Part shown: positions 1-9,503 of the stretch, piece after piece
How the letters are laid out: the number at the start of each line of letters is the position of its first letter
Position numbering within the stretch: the stretch's first letter is position 1
Origin: CAZWLY01 sp964634465
Lineage (GTDB): Bacteria > Desulfobacterota > Desulfarculia > G963662305
Length of the DNA stretch: 64,000 bases
Direction: 5' to 3'
Assembly (NCBI GenBank): GCA_964634465.1
Contig: CAZWLY010000018.1
Span: 3,209-67,208 of the forward strand
Position numbers and translations under genes: made by a program
The notes under the pieces: model-generated
Database searches by the model: none
Seen by the model: the letters and a program-made list of their open reading frames with translations, nothing else
What the model was told of the DNA's origin: nothing

Positions 1-217
1 CCTGGGAGGCGTCGACGACCGGTATCCGGTGCAGGCAATCGGCCACAAGCATCCGCGGCGATTCGAGAATGTCGGAAGGTCGCAGGAGGCCGACGAAGGA
101 ATCGTTGTCGACAACGACCAGAAAGGACTCTTTGAGGAGGACTTCTTCGATTGCCTGAACAGCGGCGAATGGTGAAGTTTCGTGATAGTTTCTATAAACC
201 AGTCTCGAAATCTTCAT
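1..217 (-). CDS. CBS-domain protein, N-terminal part (runs off the window)
   Basis: Reading leftwards from an ATG at 217 gives 72 uninterrupted codons to the window edge. The product starts MKISRLVYRNYHETSPF and continues with a pattern typical of a CBS domain: a hydrophobic strand (FLVVVDND), then FVGLLRPSDIL, and later HRIPVVDAS, which looks like the start of the next CBS strand. CBS domains usually bind adenosyl ligands and regulate a partner domain, which here lies outside the window. The start overlaps the 3' end of the upstream 125-residue gene by 26 bases on the same strand, suggesting co-transcription. No strong ribosome-binding site precedes this ATG, so the exact start is uncertain. 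Confidence 0.6.
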   Translation of the reverse strand, partial: MKISRLVYRNYHETSPFAAVQAIEEVLLKESFLVVVDNDSFVGLLRPSDILESPRMLVADCLHRIPVVDASQ

Positions 218-569
218 TTGCGGTCTCGGGTGCTATCTGAATGTCTGGATATGACACTTTGACTTTGAAATCGACCCGGACGGTTTCTCCGCTGTTGACA
301 TAGGGGAACACCATTTTGCGGAGCACGTCGAGGATGGTGGGGAGCGGAACCCGTTTTATCAGGTTCTTGTTGACCAGCATCGCCTCGATGTTCTCGTCGC
401 CCACCTCCACCGCCTCAAAATTGTCGGGCGCCATCAGGTCGAGGCACTTGGTCATGCCTTGCTTTCCGTGGGGACACCTCTTGCCCAACAAGAGTATGTC
501 TCGAAACGGCGGTAAGGAAACGACTTCGAAGCTCAAGGACAGGGTGTAGATACGCTCGTCTTTGCTCAC
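192..569 (-). CDS. Hypothetical protein, 125 aa
   Basis: A 125-codon frame starts at a GTG (569) with an AAGGAG ribosome-binding site five bases upstream. The product is soluble, without signal peptide or membrane segment. It has two cysteines in a short stretch (RCPHGKQGMTKCLDLM) that could bind a metal or form a disulfide, and a beta-rich C-terminal half (VRVDFKVKVSYPDI). I do not recognise the family. It overlaps the CBS-domain gene downstream, so the two may act together. The good ribosome-binding site and balanced composition argue that it is real. Confidence 0.6.
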   Translation of the reverse strand: MSKDERIYTLSLSFEVVSLPPFRDILLLGKRCPHGKQGMTKCLDLMAPDNFEAVEVGDENIEAMLVNKNLIKRVPLPTILDVLRKMVFPYVNSGETVRVDFKVKVSYPDIQIAPETANEDFETGL

Positions 570-1178
570 ATCGACTCCTTCAGCACTCTAAGCGGCGGCC
601 GGCATGCCCCCTTCCTCTGGAAACGCTCGGGTTTGGTTCGAATCTCTCGGTTCAAGATTCAAGGTCCGTCCTGTCTCTTCGGGCGCCGATACCTCTCCAC
701 CCCGCTTGAAGCCCGCCTTCCTGGCCGAAGTTGGGCTCGATCGGCGTTCACCTCCCGTCATTGAAACCGGAGGTCGCAAGCTTGTCTTTAGGTTCGCTTC
801 GCCCTTGTCACAGCCCCCGTTCCGGCGAGGTTGATTCATCCGTCCCGCCAATCAACTCCCACCCATCGGACCGAAGGCTTGGGACCCATATTGTAGCATC
901 TCCAAAGCGATTTATGAATAGCCAACGACGGCCGCCGTCTCGATTGCCGCCCGCAATTTACCGGGGCGTCTTTATTTTACTTTTTTATGATTACTTGCCC
1001 TGATTGACCGGCCGGCCGAAGACCGACCGGGCGAGCGCGCCGGAGCTTCGCGGCTTGACCTTGGCGGCGAAACGGGCCGTCTCGCCGTGGTTTCGGGGGG
1101 AAGGCGTGTCTTTTGGGAACCGCGAGTGAGAGCGCGGTCGGCTTTGCGCCGGGAGGCGAATGGGCTATATTGGCGCCC
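570..1178. other. Intergenic region between divergent units
   Basis: About 600 bases separate the minus-strand hypothetical gene from dus. Open frames here have biased, repetitive composition and no convincing ribosome-binding sites, so I call no gene. Around 966-1000 there is a short AT-rich patch in otherwise GC-rich DNA, the likeliest place for a promoter, but no well-spaced -35/-10 pair is evident. A sequence like a tRNA T-loop at 635-644 has no acceptor or anticodon stem around it. Confidence 0.5.
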
Positions 1179-2174
1179 ATGGCTGAACGCGGCATGGACC
1201 TGGCCCGGATTCTGGCCGACAACCCCCTGGTCTTGGCGCCCATGGCCGGCTGGACCGACCTGGCGTTTCGACTGTTGACCAAGCCCTACGGCGCGGCGCT
1301 GGTCTACACCGAGATGGTCTCGGCCGAGGGGCTGATCCGGGGCGACGCCAAGACCTGGGCCCTGATCCGCTCCCACCCGGCCGAAGCGCCGGTGGTGGTC
1401 CAGATCTTCGGCCCCGATCCGGAGCGGATGGCCAGGGCGGCCGCCCTCGTCGCCCAAAGCGGCGTTTCTGCTCTGGACTTAAACATGGGTTGCCCGGTGC
1501 CCAAGGTGGTCAAGCAGGGCGCCGGCTCAGCCTTGATGCGCGACCTCGACCGGGCCGAAGATATAATGAGACGGGTCAAGGCGGCGGTCGATATCCCGGT
1601 CCTGGCCAAGATCCGCTCCGGCTGGAGCGCGAGTAAGGGCGTGACGGCGGTCGAACTGGCCCGCCGGGCCGAAGCCGTCGGCCTGGCCGGTCTGGCCGTT
1701 CATCCCCGCTTCGCCCGCCAGGGATTCACCGGCCGGGCCGATTGGGAGGTCATCGGCCGGGTGGCCGAGGCGGTCAGGATGCCGGTCATCGGCTCGGGCG
1801 ACGTCACCGAGCCCGCTCAGGCGGCCGAGATGCTGGCCCTCGGCGCGGCCGGAGTGATGATCGGCCGGGCGGCCGTCGGCCAGCCCTGGTTTTTCAGCCA
1901 GGCCCGGGACGCCCTGGCCGGCCGGGAGCGGCGGGAGGTCTCGCTCGACGAGCGGCGGGCGACCATAAAGCGCCATCTGGCCTTGCTGGTCCATTATCAG
2001 GGCCGCCGCCAGGCCTGGCTCAAATTCAAGGGGCTGTCCGGGGCCTACCTGCGCGGATTGCCCGGCGCGCGCCACATCCGCCGGGCGGTCCATGTAAGCG
2101 CCGATCTGGATGATATGATGGAGTTGTTGGATCGTTATTTCGATGCGGTAAGCGAAGGCGAGACCCCCAAATGA
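1179..2174 (+). CDS. dus: tRNA-dihydrouridine synthase
   Basis: The 331-residue product is a TIM-barrel flavoenzyme that reduces uridine to dihydrouridine in tRNA using FMN and NAD(P)H. Diagnostic motifs are LAPMAGWTDLAFR near the N-terminus, the active-site loop NMGCPVPKVVKQGAG with its catalytic cysteine, the strand VLAKIRSGW, and the FMN phosphate-binding segment VIGSGDVTEP followed by GVMIGRAAVGQPW. The ATG at 1179 places the start just before the first barrel strand. The frame is open upstream and a TTG at 1170 or an ATG at 1194 are alternatives. It overlaps the next gene by four bases (ATGA), so the two are probably translationally coupled. Which Dus subfamily it belongs to cannot be settled by eye. 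Confidence 0.93.
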   Translation: MAERGMDLARILADNPLVLAPMAGWTDLAFRLLTKPYGAALVYTEMVSAEGLIRGDAKTWALIRSHPAEAPVVVQIFGPDPERMARAAALVAQSGVSALDLNMGCPVPKVVKQGAGSALMRDLDRAEDIMRRVKAAVDIPVLAKIRSGWSASKGVTAVELARRAEAVGLAGLAVHPRFARQGFTGRADWEVIGRVAEAVRMPVIGSGDVTEPAQAAEMLALGAAGVMIGRAAVGQPWFFSQARDALAGRERREVSLDERRATIKRHLALLVHYQGRRQAWLKFKGLSGAYLRGLPGARHIRRAVHVSADLDDMMELLDRYFDAVSEGETPK

Positions 2175-3913
2175 AGGTCAAACTGGCTCGAACCGCCGGC
2201 TTCTGCATGGGCGTTCGCCGGGCGGTGGAGATGGTGCTCGAGGAGGCCAACCGCCTGGAGGGTCGCCTGGTGACCTACGGTCCGCTGATCCACAACACCC
2301 AGGTCCTGGATCTTCTGGCCGACAAGGGCATCGTCGCCATAACCGACACGGCCGAACTCACCGGCGTCGAGACGGCGGTGATCCGGGCCCACGGCGTGCC
2401 CCCGGAGAAGAAGACCGAGCTCAAAAAGACGGCCGGGCGGGTGCTCGACGCCACCTGTCCCCGAGTGGTCAAGGTCCAGATGATCATCCGCCGCTACACC
2501 GCCCAGGGGTGCCAGGCGATCATCTTGGGCGACGAAGATCATGCCGAGGTCAAGGGGCTTTGGGGCCACGCCCGGGGTCGGGGGGTGGTCATCGGCGACG
2601 TGGCCGACGTGGCCGCGCTGCCCGATTACGACCGGGTCCTCCTGGTCGCCCAGACCACCCAGTCCGAGGCGCTCTTCGACCAGGTGGCCGAGGCCGTCCG
2701 GGCCCGCTGGCCCGAGGCCCAGATCCACAACACCATCTGCCACGCCACCCACGAGCGACAGGCCGAGGTGCTCTCTCTGGCCAAGAGCCAGGAGGGGGTG
2801 GTTGTGGTCGGCGGGGCGTTTTCGGCCAACACCCAGCGCCTGGTCTCCCTGGCCGAGCAGGCCGGGGCCGAGGTCTTCGCCGTGGAGACGGAGGCCGATC
2901 TCGATCTGGACGCCATCAGCCGCCTCAAGTCGGTCGGCGTCACCGCCGGCGCCTCGACGCCGACCTGGCTGATCAGAAAGGTGGTCGAGGAGCTCAGGGG
3001 CCGGCGGGGCCGGGGCGAGAGCCGGCTCAAGGCACTGAGTTTCAGGGCCTACCGCTTCCTTCTCAAGTCAGCCACGCTGGTCGCCTTGGGCGGGGCCGGG
3101 CTGGCCGCTGTGGCCGGGCTCAACCTGACCGCCGACTTCGACTGGCGGCTTCTGGGCGTGCCCTTCTTCTACCTCTACGCCATGCATATCTTGAATCACT
3201 TCGTCGATCGCCAGGCGACCGTCTACAACGATCCAGACCGGGCCAAGTTCCTGGACAAGCACCAGGTCTACCTGGTGACCACCGCCTGCCTGGCCGCCGC
3301 CCTAGGGCTCATCGCCTCGGCCGGTTTGGGCTGGGAGCCGTTCCTCATTCTGCTGGCGCTGCTGGTCCTGGGCCTGGCCTACTCCATCCGCCTCGTGCCG
3401 GCCAGGTGGGAACGGGCGGTGCCCTACGTCAAACTCAAGGACTTTCCCGGCTCCAAGCCGCTGTCCATCGCCCTGGCTTGGGGCGCGGCCGGCGGACTGT
3501 GGCCGGCCGTCGCCTTCGGCGGGACCGGGCTCGACGCCGGTTTCGGTTTCGTCGCCGTGGCCGCGTTGGCCTTCATACGCTCCGCCTTCTTCGACATCAC
3601 GGACGTCCAGGGCGATCTGGTGGTCGGCAAGGAGACCTTGGCCATCCTGCTGGGCGAGCGCCGGACGCTGGCCCTGTTGCGGACCATGGCCCTGGTCACG
3701 GCCGCGGCCGCGGCCGTCGGCGCGGCTATAGGGGTGTATCATCCCTCCGGCTGGATCTTCAGCGCCTCGGCGATCGGCCTGTGGATCCTTCAGAGCGCCT
3801 ATCAAAAGAAGCGGCTTTTGCCGGGCGCATTCCTGGAGGGGCTGGTCGAGGCCAACTTCCTCATCGCCGGCGCCCTGGCCGGCCTGTGGTGGGTCTTTGG
3901 TCGGATCGGATAG
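2171..3913 (+). CDS. ispH: IspH-UbiA fusion: HMBPP reductase plus UbiA-family prenyltransferase
   Basis: This 580-residue protein has two parts. Residues 1 to about 285 are 4-hydroxy-3-methylbut-2-enyl diphosphate reductase, the last step of the MEP isoprenoid pathway. The cluster cysteines are visible in TAGFCMGVRRAVE, DATCPRVVKVQ and HNTICHATHERQ. Residues about 295-580 are a polytopic UbiA-type prenyltransferase with the first acidic motif NHFVDRQ and the second DITDVQGDLVVGKETL. The junction is a basic linker (GRRGRGESRLK). The fusion would join production of IPP/DMAPP to a membrane enzyme that attaches a prenyl chain to an acceptor. The acceptor is unknown. The frame is continuous with no sign of a frameshift, and the IspH part is full length. 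The start overlaps the dus stop codon. Confidence 0.92.
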   Translation: MKVKLARTAGFCMGVRRAVEMVLEEANRLEGRLVTYGPLIHNTQVLDLLADKGIVAITDTAELTGVETAVIRAHGVPPEKKTELKKTAGRVLDATCPRVVKVQMIIRRYTAQGCQAIILGDEDHAEVKGLWGHARGRGVVIGDVADVAALPDYDRVLLVAQTTQSEALFDQVAEAVRARWPEAQIHNTICHATHERQAEVLSLAKSQEGVVVVGGAFSANTQRLVSLAEQAGAEVFAVETEADLDLDAISRLKSVGVTAGASTPTWLIRKVVEELRGRRGRGESRLKALSFRAYRFLLKSATLVALGGAGLAAVAGLNLTADFDWRLLGVPFFYLYAMHILNHFVDRQATVYNDPDRAKFLDKHQVYLVTTACLAAALGLIASAGLGWEPFLILLALLVLGLAYSIRLVPARWERAVPYVKLKDFPGSKPLSIALAWGAAGGLWPAVAFGGTGLDAGFGFVAVAALAFIRSAFFDITDVQGDLVVGKETLAILLGERRTLALLRTMALVTAAAAAVGAAIGVYHPSGWIFSASAIGLWILQSAYQKKRLLPGAFLEGLVEANFLIAGALAGLWWVFGRIG

Positions 3914-4073
3914 GGGACGAGCGATACGGCGGCGCTCGGCCTCCGGGGGCGAGGCTCGGCCCCCGATTCCGGTTCCCAGCGTCTGAGAAACTACGCCCGG
4001 CTCGGAGCCGCCGCCGCGTCTTTCGCCTCCGGATTGCCGGTCCCGGCTCCGAGGGCGGGACGACGCCGAGCCG

Positions 4074-4691
4074 TCAGGAGACCGCCAGACAGTCCTCGAG
4101 TTCGTCGGGGTCGATGGCGCCCGCCCGGAGCAGTTTCGGCTCCGGTCCGGTCAGGTCCAGGATGGTCGAGGGCGGGCCGCCGGGGGAGGGACCGCCGTCG
4201 AGAATCATATCCGGCGGATCGTGGGCCAGGGCCGCCGCCGCCTCGTCGGCCGTCACCGGCGGCGGGGCTCCGGTCTTGTTGGCGCTGGTGGCGACCAGCG
4301 CCCCGCCCAGCCCTTTGGCCAGGGCCGAGGCCACGGGGTGAGGGGAGACCCTTATCGCCAGTTTGCCCTCCGGGGCGACGCCGGCCGGAAGGTCACGCCG
4401 TGATTTCAGGATCAACGTCAGCGGGCCGGGCCAGAATCTGGCCGTCAGCGGCCGGGCGGCCGGGGCGAGGATAGCGAGCGCCTGGGCCGCCCGCTCGTCG
4501 GCCACGACCAGCGGTAGGGGTTTGTCCTCGCCCCGGCCCTTGATCCGAAAGATGCGTTCGACCGCGTTTCGATTGGCCGCCGAACAGCCCAGGCCGTAGA
4601 GAGTCTCGGTCGGAAAGGCGACCACCCCGCCCGAGCGGAGGAGCTCTACCGCCCGGGCGATGCTTTTGGAATCGGCCGGGGTGGGCCTCAA
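4074..4691 (-). CDS. Sua5/YciO/YrdC-family L-threonylcarbamoyladenylate synthase
   Basis: The 205-residue product fits the YrdC fold enzyme that makes threonylcarbamoyl-AMP for t6A37 tRNA modification. Motifs: GGVVAFPTETLYGLGC at the N-terminus, then KGRGEDKPLPLVV, FWPGPLTLILKS, LAIRVSPHP, LVATSANKTGAPPP and a terminal STILDLTG. There is no ATG. The start is best placed at a TTG (4691) that overlaps the PurD-PurE stop codon (sequence TTGA), preceded by a purine-rich AAGGACGAGG, so translation is probably coupled. It is the last gene of the purine operon. Length matches TsaC/short Sua5 forms lacking the C-terminal Sua5 domain. Confidence 0.9.
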   Translation of the reverse strand: MRPTPADSKSIARAVELLRSGGVVAFPTETLYGLGCSAANRNAVERIFRIKGRGEDKPLPLVVADERAAQALAILAPAARPLTARFWPGPLTLILKSRRDLPAGVAPEGKLAIRVSPHPVASALAKGLGGALVATSANKTGAPPPVTADEAAAALAHDPPDMILDGGPSPGGPPSTILDLTGPEPKLLRAGAIDPDELEDCLAVS

Positions 4692-6453
4692 TCGCCGGCC
4701 TCGTCCTTCAGGCGCTCGTCGTCGGCCCGGACCTTGTCGGCCATGGCCGCCTTGGCCTCGGCCACTCGCGCCGCCACATCCGGTTCGCTCAGGCCCACGA
4801 TCTGGGCGGCCAGGACTGCGGCGTTGATCGCCCCCCACTTGTCCAGGGAGACGGTGGCCACCGGCACTCCCGGCGGCATCTGGACCGTGGCCAGGAGGGC
4901 GTCGAGGCCGTTGAGCCCGGTGGCGTTGATGGGCACGCCGATGACCGGCAGGTCGGTCTGTCCGGCCAGGGCGCCGGCCAGGTGGGCCGCGCCGCCGGCG
5001 GCGGCGATGAGGACCTTGATTCCGCGGCTGCGGGCCGTCTTGGCGTACTGGGCCGCCTCGGCCGGGGTGCGGTGAGCCGAGAGGACCCGGACCTCGTGGG
5101 GCACCCCCAGTGCGGCCAGCCTCTCCGAGCAGGCCTTCATGATCGCCCAGTCCGAGTCCGAGCCCATGACCACCCCCACCCGGGGTCGGTTGAGGGCCTT
5201 GCGGCCGATGTCGGTCCTGAAGTGGACGCCGTCCCACTTGATCAGCCCGACCGCCTGGTAAGCCTTGTCGATGGCCGCCGGGATGCCTTCGCCCAGGGCG
5301 GTCACGCCCAGGACCCGGCCGCCCGAGGTGACGAAACGTTCGCCCTCGGCCGCGGTTCCGGCATGGAAGACGATCACGTCCTGAAGGGCGGCCGCCTGAT
5401 CGAGCCCCTTGATCCTGGCTCCCTTGTTGTACTTGCCGGGGTAGCCCTTGGCGGCCATGACCACGCAGACCGCCGCCCGCTCGTCCCAGACCGGTTCGAG
5501 CTGGTCCAGTCGGCCCTCGACGGCCGCCTCGGCCAGATCGACCAGGTCGGAACGCAGCCGGGCCAGGAGCGGCTGGGCCTCGGGGTCGCCCAGGCGGACG
5601 TTGAACTCCAGCACCTTGGGTCCGTCGGCGGTGATCATCAACCCGGCGTAAAGGAAGCCGACGAAGGGCCGGCCCTCGATCCTGAGTCCCCTGATGGTCG
5701 GCTCGATGATGGTGGACATGATCTGGTCGTGGAGACGTCGATCGATGACCGGGGCCGGTGAATAGGCCCCCATGCCGCCGGTGTTGGGGCCGGTGTCGCC
5801 GTCGTAGGCCGCCTTGTGGTCCTGGGAGGAGGGGAAGGGGATGACGTTGCGGCCGTCGGTGACGACGATGAACGAGGCTTCCTCGCCGACCAGCCGATCC
5901 TCGATGACCAGCCGGTCCCCGGCCGGACCGAACTTGCGATCGATCATCACCTTTTCCATGGCCGCGATGGCCTCGTCCTTGTCGTCGCAGACGAAGACGC
6001 CCTTGCCCGCGGCCAGGCCGTCGGCCTTGATGACCACCGGGTTGGGGTAGACCTTGAGGTAACGGCGGGCCCTCTCGGCGTCCTCGAAGACGGCGTAGGG
6101 CGCGGTGGGAATGCCGTGGCGGGCCATGAACTCCTTGGCCCAGACCTTGCTGCCCTCCAGCGCGGCGGCCGCCTTTTGGGGGCCGAAGACCTTGAGCCCG
6201 GCCTCGGCCATCTTGTCGGCCAGGCCGAGAGTCAGCGGCGCCTCCGGGCCGACGAGGACCAGATCGACCCCTTCCTCTTCGGCCAGGGAGATGAGGCCGT
6301 CGATGTCCTCGGCCGAGACGGGTTTGGTCTCGGCCAGGGCGGCGATACCGGCGTTGCCCGGAGCGCAGATGATTCTTTCCACCCGGGGCGACTGGGCCAG
6401 CTTCCAGACCATGGCGTGCTCGCGGCCGCCGCCGCCAACGACCAGGACTTTCA

Positions 6454-6454
<1 letters not shown>
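4688..6454 (-). CDS. purD: PurD-PurE fusion: GAR synthetase plus N5-CAIR mutase
   Basis: A 588-residue bifunctional purine enzyme. Residues 1 to about 423 are phosphoribosylamine-glycine ligase, an ATP-grasp enzyme, with VLVVGGGGREHAMVWKL, the ATP site VVIKADGLAAGKGVFV, PSSQDHKAAYDGDTGPNTG and EFNVRLGDPEAQPLL. Residues about 424-588 are class I PurE, with GVVMGSDSDWAIMK, SAHRTP and AAGGAAHLAGALAG. PurE usually stands alone or is joined to PurK or PurC. The start is the ATG at 6454, seven bases after AGGAGG and sharing one base with the upstream stop codon (TGATG). An ATG six bases earlier sits too close to the ribosome-binding site. It lies between the IMP cyclohydrolase and Sua5-like genes in one operon. 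Confidence 0.95.
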
Positions 6455-7062
<608 letters not shown>

Positions 7063-7101
7063 ATCCGCTCTCCTTGGCTTGGGCGAAAGTAAAGCGCCCT
7101 A

Positions 7102-7130
7102 ATCTTAGCAAGCCCCTCGGCCGAGGGCAA
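7102..7130 (-). promoter_or_regulatory. Sigma-70-type promoter of the purine operon
   Basis: On the minus strand TTGCCC (7130-7125) and TAAGAT (7107-7102) are separated by 17 bases. The predicted transcript starts about 30 bases before the PurH-domain start codon. It lies back to back with a plus-strand promoter for the YkgJ-like gene. Confidence 0.55.
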
Positions 7131-7151
7131 CGGCCGGGACGGCTCGGCGGC

Positions 7152-7180
7152 TTGCCATCACCCGCCCCATCCACTACAAT
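7152..7180 (+). promoter_or_regulatory. Sigma-70-type promoter of the YkgJ-like gene
   Basis: TTGCCA and TACAAT are separated by 17 bases, each one base from consensus. The TACAAT ends eight bases before the ATG at 7189, so the transcript would be nearly leaderless. No ribosome-binding site is visible before that ATG, which is consistent. Confidence 0.55.
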
Positions 7181-7188
7181 CCGGCTCC

Positions 7189-7857
7189 ATGAGCGAGATA
7201 CTCGACCCTTGGCGGGAGTACGCCCGGCTGGCGGCCAGGGCCGAATCGATCTTCAAGAAGGTGGCGGCCGATTACCCCGACGAGGTCCGCTGCCGGCCCG
7301 GCTGCGACGATTGCTGTCACGCCCCCTTTCGCTTGAGCGCCATCGAGACGGCGGCGGTCAGGGCCGGGCTGGACGTCCTCGACGATGGGACCCGCCTGGC
7401 GATCATCGAGCGGGCCGAGGCGCGGCTCGACGAGGCGGCGGCCGTGTTCAGCCAAACGCCCGACGATCCCCGACAGGCCGCCCTGACCGTGGCCCGGCGG
7501 CGGCTCAAGTGCCCGCTTCTTTCAGACGGCCGATGCGCCCTCTACCCCCTCCGGCCGATCACCTGCCGGCTCTACGGCCTGCCGACCTCCTCTTTCGGCG
7601 TCAGCCACACCTGTCCCGAGTCGGGTTTCGAGCCGGGCTTGAGCTACCCGACCGTCAACCTGGACGCGATCGCGGCCAGGCTCGACGAGATATCATCGGC
7701 CCTGATCGAGCGGGGCGGGCTCGAGCGGGATCTTTTGAATCCGCGGACGATGCCCGAGGCCCTGCTGGGCGACCTGCCGGCGGCCTTGAGACCCGAGGTC
7801 GGGCAGGGGGGTGAGTGCGGTCCGGATCGGGACGGCTCGAACCGGGTTTTCGGTTGA
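7189..7857 (+). CDS. YkgJ-family cysteine-cluster protein
   Basis: The 222-residue product belongs to the CxxCxxCC family of putative metal- or Fe-S-binding proteins. The N-terminal cluster CRPGCDDCC is followed by KCPLLSDGRCALYPLRPITCRLYGLP, and a further cysteine in SHTCPESGF. Eight cysteines in this arrangement are characteristic. The biochemical role of the family is not established. The C-terminal 60 residues are variable and probably helical. It ends inside the next promoter (TTGACA at 7854 overlaps its stop). A promoter with almost no leader precedes it. Confidence 0.85.
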   Translation: MSEILDPWREYARLAARAESIFKKVAADYPDEVRCRPGCDDCCHAPFRLSAIETAAVRAGLDVLDDGTRLAIIERAEARLDEAAAVFSQTPDDPRQAALTVARRRLKCPLLSDGRCALYPLRPITCRLYGLPTSSFGVSHTCPESGFEPGLSYPTVNLDAIAARLDEISSALIERGGLERDLLNPRTMPEALLGDLPAALRPEVGQGGECGPDRDGSNRVFG

Positions 7858-7883
7858 CACCTCTTAGTAAGGCGGGCTATTTT
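7854..7883 (+). promoter_or_regulatory. Strong sigma-70-type promoter of hpt
   Basis: A perfect TTGACA (7854-7859) and TATTTT (7878-7883) are separated by 18 bases, about 45 bases before the hpt start. The -35 element overlaps the stop codon of the preceding gene. Confidence 0.65.
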
Positions 7884-7932
7884 TTACTGAATCCGGAATT
7901 CCGCACCGCCGCATCTGATTTGGAGTCTCACT

Positions 7933-8472
7933 ATGGCGTCCGAGCCGAAACCCAACCTGAAATTGGTCCTCTCCAGCGCCGAAATATCGCGACGGATTCA
8001 AGAGCTGGGCCGGCAGATAACCCAGGAGATGGGTGACAAAGAACTGGTCGTGGTCGGCGTCTTGAAAGGCGCCTTCGTCTTCATGGCCGATCTGATCAGG
8101 GCCATCGAGGCCCCGGTGAAAGTCGATTTCGTTCGGCTCAAGTCCTACGGCGAGTACACCGAGACCTCGGGTCAGGTCGAGATCGCCAAGGACGTTGAAC
8201 CGGACGTCATCCTCAAGGACCGCAACGTCCTGGTCGTCGAGGACATCGTCGATACCGGTCTGACCCTGGCCTTCTTGAAGAACCACTTGAGCCAGCACCG
8301 GCCGGCCCAGGTGAAGATCTGCGCCCTGATCGACAAGTTGGAACGCCGTGAACGCCACGTCGAGGTGGACTACATCGGCTTTACCGTGGAGAAGGGTTTC
8401 CTGGTCGGATACGGCCTGGACATGGCGGAGAATTTTCGCCACCTGGCCGACGTGTACGAGATCATCTCTTGA
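7933..8472 (+). CDS. hpt: Hypoxanthine phosphoribosyltransferase
   Basis: The 179-residue product is a type I PRTase that salvages hypoxanthine/guanine using PRPP. Visible motifs are VLKGAFVFMADLIRAI at the pyrophosphate-binding loop, KSYGEYTETSG for the flexible loop, the PRPP motif VLVVEDIVDTGLTL, and the base-binding end YIGFTVEKGFLVGYGLDMAENFRHL. Length is normal. GGAG lies seven bases before the ATG. The next gene follows after 10 bases, so hpt and the zinc-ribbon gene are probably one transcript. Confidence 0.95.
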   Translation: MASEPKPNLKLVLSSAEISRRIQELGRQITQEMGDKELVVVGVLKGAFVFMADLIRAIEAPVKVDFVRLKSYGEYTETSGQVEIAKDVEPDVILKDRNVLVVEDIVDTGLTLAFLKNHLSQHRPAQVKICALIDKLERRERHVEVDYIGFTVEKGFLVGYGLDMAENFRHLADVYEIIS

Positions 8473-8482
8473 GGGGTAGGCG

Positions 8483-9340
8483 ATGATCATCCAGTGCCCC
8501 CGCTGCCAGACCAAGTGGCGGCTGGACGAGTCCTTGCTGAGCGAAGACGGCTCCATGGTCAGGTGCTCCCGTTGCGGCCACGAGTACCTGGCCTTCCCGC
8601 CGCCGCCGGAAGCCGGCCACGAGCTCGACGAGCCGGCCGGACCGCCCGAGGCCGACGACCTGGTCGATTTCCTGAGCGAGTCCGGCCCGGCCGCAGACGC
8701 CGCCCTGGACGAGCTCGGAGAGGTCGCCAAGGGGGGGTGGGGGCGCCGGATCGCCGTCATCGTGCTCCTGATCGTCATCCTGGCCGGTCTGGCCCTGGGC
8801 GCGATCCTGTTCTTCAAAGGCCGGGGCGTCCATCTCGACCGCGACTACCTGGGTTTCGACATCTACACCGTCATGCCCAGTTTTCTCAAACCCAAGTCGG
8901 CCGCGCCCGACAAGGCGGCCGAGGCCGAGAGGGGCGTAAGCCGCCTCCATCTGGACCAGGTGGAGGGGGAGTACAAGAACACGGCCAAGTCGGGCCAGGT
9001 GTTCGTCATCAGGGGTAAGGTGGTCAACGCCTTTGACCAGCCGGTTTCGGAGATCAAGCTGCGGGGCTTCCTCCACGCCGGCAAGAACCGCAACGTCGCC
9101 GCCAAGGTCGTTTACGCCGGCAACGTCTTGAGCGATCAGGACCTCAACGAGATGACCCCCGAGGTCATCGACCAGTTGCTGCTGAATCCCTTGGGTCAAG
9201 GGAAGGCCAACACCAACATCGCTCCAGGCGGTGAGGTCGATTTCATGATCGTCTTTTTCGATCTTCCCAAGGGCCTCACCGAGTACACCGTGGAGGTGGT
9301 CTCATCCAAATTGGGGACCGGGGCGGGCTCCAAAAAGTGA
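8483..9340 (+). CDS. Zinc-ribbon (MJ0042-type) membrane protein with DUF3426-like C-terminal domain
   Basis: The 285-residue product begins with a four-cysteine zinc ribbon (MIIQCPRCQTKWRLDES, then VRCSRCGHEYLAF). An acidic Pro/Glu-rich linker (about 36-85) and one transmembrane segment (IAVIVLLIVILAGLALGAILFF, about 88-110) follow. The rest is presumably extracytoplasmic and resembles the DUF3426 region, with RGKVVNAFDQPVSEIKLRGFL and a final DFMIVFFDLPKGLTEYTVEVV. Proteins of this layout are common in deltaproteobacteria. Their function is unknown. The zinc ribbon should face the cytoplasm. It probably shares the hpt promoter. Confidence 0.85.
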   Translation: MIIQCPRCQTKWRLDESLLSEDGSMVRCSRCGHEYLAFPPPPEAGHELDEPAGPPEADDLVDFLSESGPAADAALDELGEVAKGGWGRRIAVIVLLIVILAGLALGAILFFKGRGVHLDRDYLGFDIYTVMPSFLKPKSAAPDKAAEAERGVSRLHLDQVEGEYKNTAKSGQVFVIRGKVVNAFDQPVSEIKLRGFLHAGKNRNVAAKVVYAGNVLSDQDLNEMTPEVIDQLLLNPLGQGKANTNIAPGGEVDFMIVFFDLPKGLTEYTVEVVSSKLGTGAGSKK

Positions 9341-9503
9341 TCGGTTCCAGCCCGCCGCAGGGCGAGGCGATCAAGGGTCGTAATTCCTGAGTTTTGTCGC
9401 GAGCGGCCGCAAGGGCCGCGAAGGATCGCTGTGCGGGAAGAACGGAGGGGGTGAGTCCAATCGAACCCGGCGGTGAAATGCCTTGGTTTGTGTGGAGGAA
9501 GGT

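Noticed and set aside
635..644. tRNA T-loop-like sequence GGTTCGAATC
   Set aside because: No pairing stems for a T-arm, anticodon arm or acceptor stem can be built around it on either strand.
3940..4000. GC-rich inverted words between the converging IspH-UbiA and Sua5 genes as a bidirectional terminator
   Set aside because: Only short imperfect stems can form and no U-tract follows on either strand.
2509..4341. Long open frame overlapping the IspH-UbiA gene in another frame
   Set aside because: It is Arg/Gly/Pro-rich, a by-product of high-GC codon usage in the real gene, and has no recognisable domain.
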